From contig CM068367.1 of assembly GCA_034769895.1 (NCBI GenBank), positions 709,986,196 through 710,050,195 on the forward strand: DNA of 64,000 nucleotides, read 5' to 3'. Below are positions 61,178 to 64,000 of this stretch, one piece after another; position 1 is the first letter of the stretch, and every line of letters begins with the position of its first letter. The notes beneath the pieces are model-generated. The model searched no databases. It was given only the letters and a program-made list of their open reading frames with translations, and had not been told where the DNA came from. The stretch comes from Magicicada septendecula. Taxonomy: Eukaryota; Arthropoda; Insecta; Hemiptera; Cicadidae. The position numbers and the translations under genes are program-made.

Positions 61178-61640
61178 ATATCGGTAAGGAGAACCATACA
61201 TGACTTCCATGTTCTAAGATTTATATTTAAAAGCATATTCGAAATGAAATATTTCCATAGAAACTACTGCTTTCTATTGCTTCAACCTTAACCACAGTAC
61301 TGTGGTCACTAACGTATACCACCTCATGTTTTCGCACTCGATTTTCACTGATGATGGCAGTCGATGGCACTGCCGTAAAGTCTGTTTTGCAGAAAACATT
61401 GGACTACGGCTAAACAGCCCGGGAAGGAATTTTAACAAAGAACTACTTCTTTGTTGCCGATAACTTAGTACACATAAAACATTCTCCCCTCCCCTTCAAC
61501 TATAATTTTCATTAATAGAAAATTACCCCCACCTCGTTCACCTACCCTCGTCATTTACAGATATTTCATCTACGTTTCTACAGTGGATTATTATGAGCTT
61601 CTTATCAGGATACTTTATTTATCAAAATTAAGTACTTTAC
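61178..61640 (+). mobile_element. Type A left arm
   Basis: The head hairpin has one change (GTAAGGAGAACCATAC). The 16-bp palindrome at 61291-61306 is intact. A one-base loss (GTCTGTTTTGCAG near 61380) shifts the frame seen in other copies. Confidence 0.82.
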
Positions 61641-62040
61641 TCTTGTTAAAACATAAAACGTTACAGGTAAACTACCCCTTTCTCTAAACAGATCTTCACC
61701 AAAATCAATAGACCTTCAGTCCTCTACAATGCAGGGATGCATGCAAAAAAAAATTTGATTCTGTTTGAATGTGCGTCAGTTATCGTTCGTCATGAAAACA
61801 TTTCTCTTGTTACAACATAAAATGTTGCAGGTAAACTACCCCTTTCCATTAACCGAACTTCACAAAAAATTGCATTCTCTACAATTCAGGAACGTAGGAA
61901 AATATTATTTGATTCTCTTTGAATTTACGGCAGTTATCTTTCGTCAAAAAAAATTACCCTTCTTAAAACATAAAATGTTGCTAGTAAACTACCCCTTTCC
62001 CTTAACCGATCTTCAACAAAGTCAACTGACCTTGAGTTCA
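61641..62040 (+). repeat. About two and a half core monomers
   Basis: Match 49691-50090 closely. The last monomer is cut at CTTGAGTTCA. Confidence 0.85.
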
Positions 62041-62360
62041 GTTTAAATTGTCATATATGTGTTGTGTTTTCGTAATAATTATAACATTTTTAAGTGAGTG
62101 TATACCATTGTCTACTGCACCGCCATGTGTTGTGATTTTATGCAGGATTAAAACATAAACAATTTTGAAATCACAATCAAATAATAATAATTTTCCCTGT
62201 TCACAAAATTCGATTTTTTAAAACTTCGAAATTGAATTGTATAAAAACCTCACGTGATACAGAAAAACTAAAACCAGATTTGAAAACAGCATGAAAAATA
62301 GGTTTAAAATCACCTTACAGTCTTAAAACATCATACCAAAAGTTTAAAATGTTGCATAGT
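62041..62360. mobile_element. Unrelated insertion of about 320 bp
   Basis: Very AT-rich DNA with no other copy in the window, running from GTTTAAATTGTCATATATG to about AATGTTGCATAG. It has no long reading frame and no clear inverted ends. The monomers that follow (62361-62575) repeat the ones just before it (about 61780-62000), so insertion and local duplication probably happened together. Identity unknown. Confidence 0.5.
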
Positions 62361-62695
62361 GTTATCGCTCGTCATGAAAACATTTCTCTTGATACAACAT
62401 AAAATGTTGCCGGTAAACTACCCCTTTTCATTAACCGAACTTCACGAAAAATTGCGTTCTCTACAATTCAGGAAAGAATTCAAAAAATTATTTGATTCTC
62501 TATGAATTTACGGCAGTTATCTTTCGTCAAAAAAAAATTACCCTTCTTAAAACATAAAATGTTGCTAGTAAACTATCCCCTTCCCTTAACCGAACTTCAC
62601 CAAAAACAAAAGGTCTTGAGTACTCTACAAATTAGGTCTGTATGCAAAATATTATTTGATTCTGTTTGAATTTGCGGCTGTTATTGTTTGCCATA
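62361..62695 (+). repeat. Two core monomers after the insertion
   Basis: The first monomer repeats 61780-61940 (TCGTCATGAAAACATTTCTC, then CCGAACTTCACGAAAAATTG). The second leads into the right arm. Confidence 0.82.
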
Positions 62696-62874
62696 GAAAA
62701 AAAATCTATAGACAGACACACACACACACACACACAGTTTTCGAAAAATGATATTTTTACATGTTTTGAGGGTAGTACAATCAAAATCAGTAATAATCTC
62801 AACCACGATTTTCTTTGTCATCATCATACTTCAATTTCCGTAAGGAACATGTTTCCTTATGGAACATGGAAGTA
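62696..62874 (+). mobile_element. Right arm with (CA)n microsatellite and doubled terminus
   Basis: Microsatellite 62711-62738. The terminus has an internal duplication: TTTCCGTAAGGAACATG is followed by TTTCCTTATGGAACATGG. Otherwise it duplicates the arm at 54351-54542. Confidence 0.75.
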
Positions 62875-63040
62875 AAATTATCCCCTCCAATTTCATCTAT
62901 AATTTTCATTTATAGAAAATTTCCCCCACCATGTTCAACTAGCCTCTTCATTTATAGATATTTCATCTACGTTTCTACAGTGGATTATTAAGATCTTCTT
63001 ATAAGGATATTTTATATATATCAAAATTAAGTACTTTACT
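62875..63040 (+). mobile_element. Inner left-arm fragment
   Basis: Third example of the terminus fused to the inner half of a left arm. Confidence 0.72.
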
Positions 63041-63835
63041 CTGTTACAACAAAAAATGTTTCTGGTAAGCTACCATTCCCCCGTGTCCGATCTTCACCAA
63101 AATCAACAGGCCTTGAGTCCTCTACAATGGAAAAAATTATTTTATTCTGTTTGAACTTACAGAAGTTTTCTTTCTTCATGAAAAAATTTGTCTTGTTACA
63201 ACATAAAATGTTGCTGGTAAACTACCCCTTTCCATCAACCGATCTTCACCAAAAACAACTGTCTTGAGAACTCTACAAATCATGGCTGTATGCAAAACAT
63301 TATTTGATTCTGTTTAAATCAGCGGCTGTTATCGTTTGCCATATAAAATACTCTTGTTAAAACATAAAACGTTGCTGGTAAACTACTCCGTTCCGTTAAC
63401 CGATCTTCACCAAAAACAATAGGTCTTGAGAACTCTACAATTCAGGGCTGAATGCAAAACATTATTTGATTCTGTTTGAATTTGCGGCTGTTATCGATTG
63501 CCATAGAAAATACCATTGTTAAAACATAAAACGTTGCCGTTAAACTACCCCTTTCCCTTAACCGATCTTCACCAAAAACCATATGTCTTGAGAACTCTAC
63601 AATGCAGGGCTGTATGCAAAACATTATTTGATTCTGTTTGAATTTGCGGCTGTTATCGTTTGCCATAGAAACAAATTACCCTTGATTAAAAAAAAAATGT
63701 TGCAGGTAAACTACCCATTCCCCTTAACCGATCTCCACCAAAAACAAAAAGTCTTGAGTACTTTACAAATAAGGGCTGTATGCATGAAATTATTTTATTC
63801 TGTTTGAATTTGGGACTGTTATCGTTTGCCATAGA
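63041..63835 (+). repeat. Five core monomers
   Basis: They parallel 54716-55373; the two regions part near 63680 where 55374 carries a left arm. Confidence 0.85.
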
Positions 63836-64000
63836 AAAAATCTATGGACACAGACACAGACACACTCACACACAGACACACACATAGACACTTTTCGAAA
63901 AATGACTATTTTCATGTTTTGAGTGTAGTACAATCAGAATCTGCAATAATCTCGAACACGATTTTTGCCATCACCATACTCCCATTTCCTTAAGGAACAT
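63836..64000 (+). mobile_element. Right arm, cut by window edge
   Basis: Microsatellite about 63846-63890 (CACA/GACA), then the conserved arm up to the terminal palindrome, which is cut at TTCCTTAAGGAACAT. Confidence 0.75.

Overview
The window looks like gene-free, AT-rich, repeat-saturated eukaryotic DNA, most likely invertebrate heterochromatin. I see no credible protein-coding gene, tRNA, rRNA, CRISPR array or prokaryotic signal. The basic building block is a core monomer of about 161-166 bp. The arrangement of 160-bp core repeats, a TGTC/GACA microsatellite and two conserved arms with short terminal palindromes resembles what is known of bivalve 'pearl' elements and the Helentron-derived HINE/DINE families. 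A mollusc-like or other invertebrate source is therefore my best guess, held with low confidence.

Element model used below, with 'forward' meaning head to tail: a left arm of about 470 bp opens with AATATCGG and a small hairpin and carries a 16-bp perfect palindrome. Next come a variable number of core monomers, then a (CAGA)n/(CACA)n microsatellite. A right arm of about 120 bp follows and ends in a 28-29 bp near-perfect palindrome. Elements lie on the minus strand from 1 to 48468 and on the plus strand from 48469 to the end.

Layout. (1) 1-46370: a homogenised satellite array with a 3.03-kb higher-order unit. It has 15 complete units and a partial sixteenth, and it continues off the left edge. 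Each unit holds one 423-428 bp transposon-like insert with 71-bp terminal inverted repeats, about 11 core monomers, one left arm and two right arms. Shared private variants show local copying, including a two-unit block (18101-24168) repeated as 24169-30238. (2) 46371-47600: diverged minus-strand repeats at the array edge, ending in a second type of left arm. (3) 47603-48151: a long (AC)n tract and the largest non-repetitive island. (4) 48152-48468: the last minus-strand left arm, followed by an abrupt orientation switch. (5) 48469-64000: a mosaic of plus-strand elements, diverged and not arranged as a 3-kb satellite. It contains several segmental duplications and two insertions unrelated to the core repeat.

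Nothing here acts together as a gene pathway. The biology is repeat evolution: an apparently non-autonomous element with internal tandem repeats seems to have inserted into its own copies, captured an unrelated inverted-repeat element, and then been amplified as a composite 3-kb satellite. The short reading frames are by-products of the repeats; in the one case I checked by hand, substitutions between copies are mostly amino-acid changing, as expected without selection.
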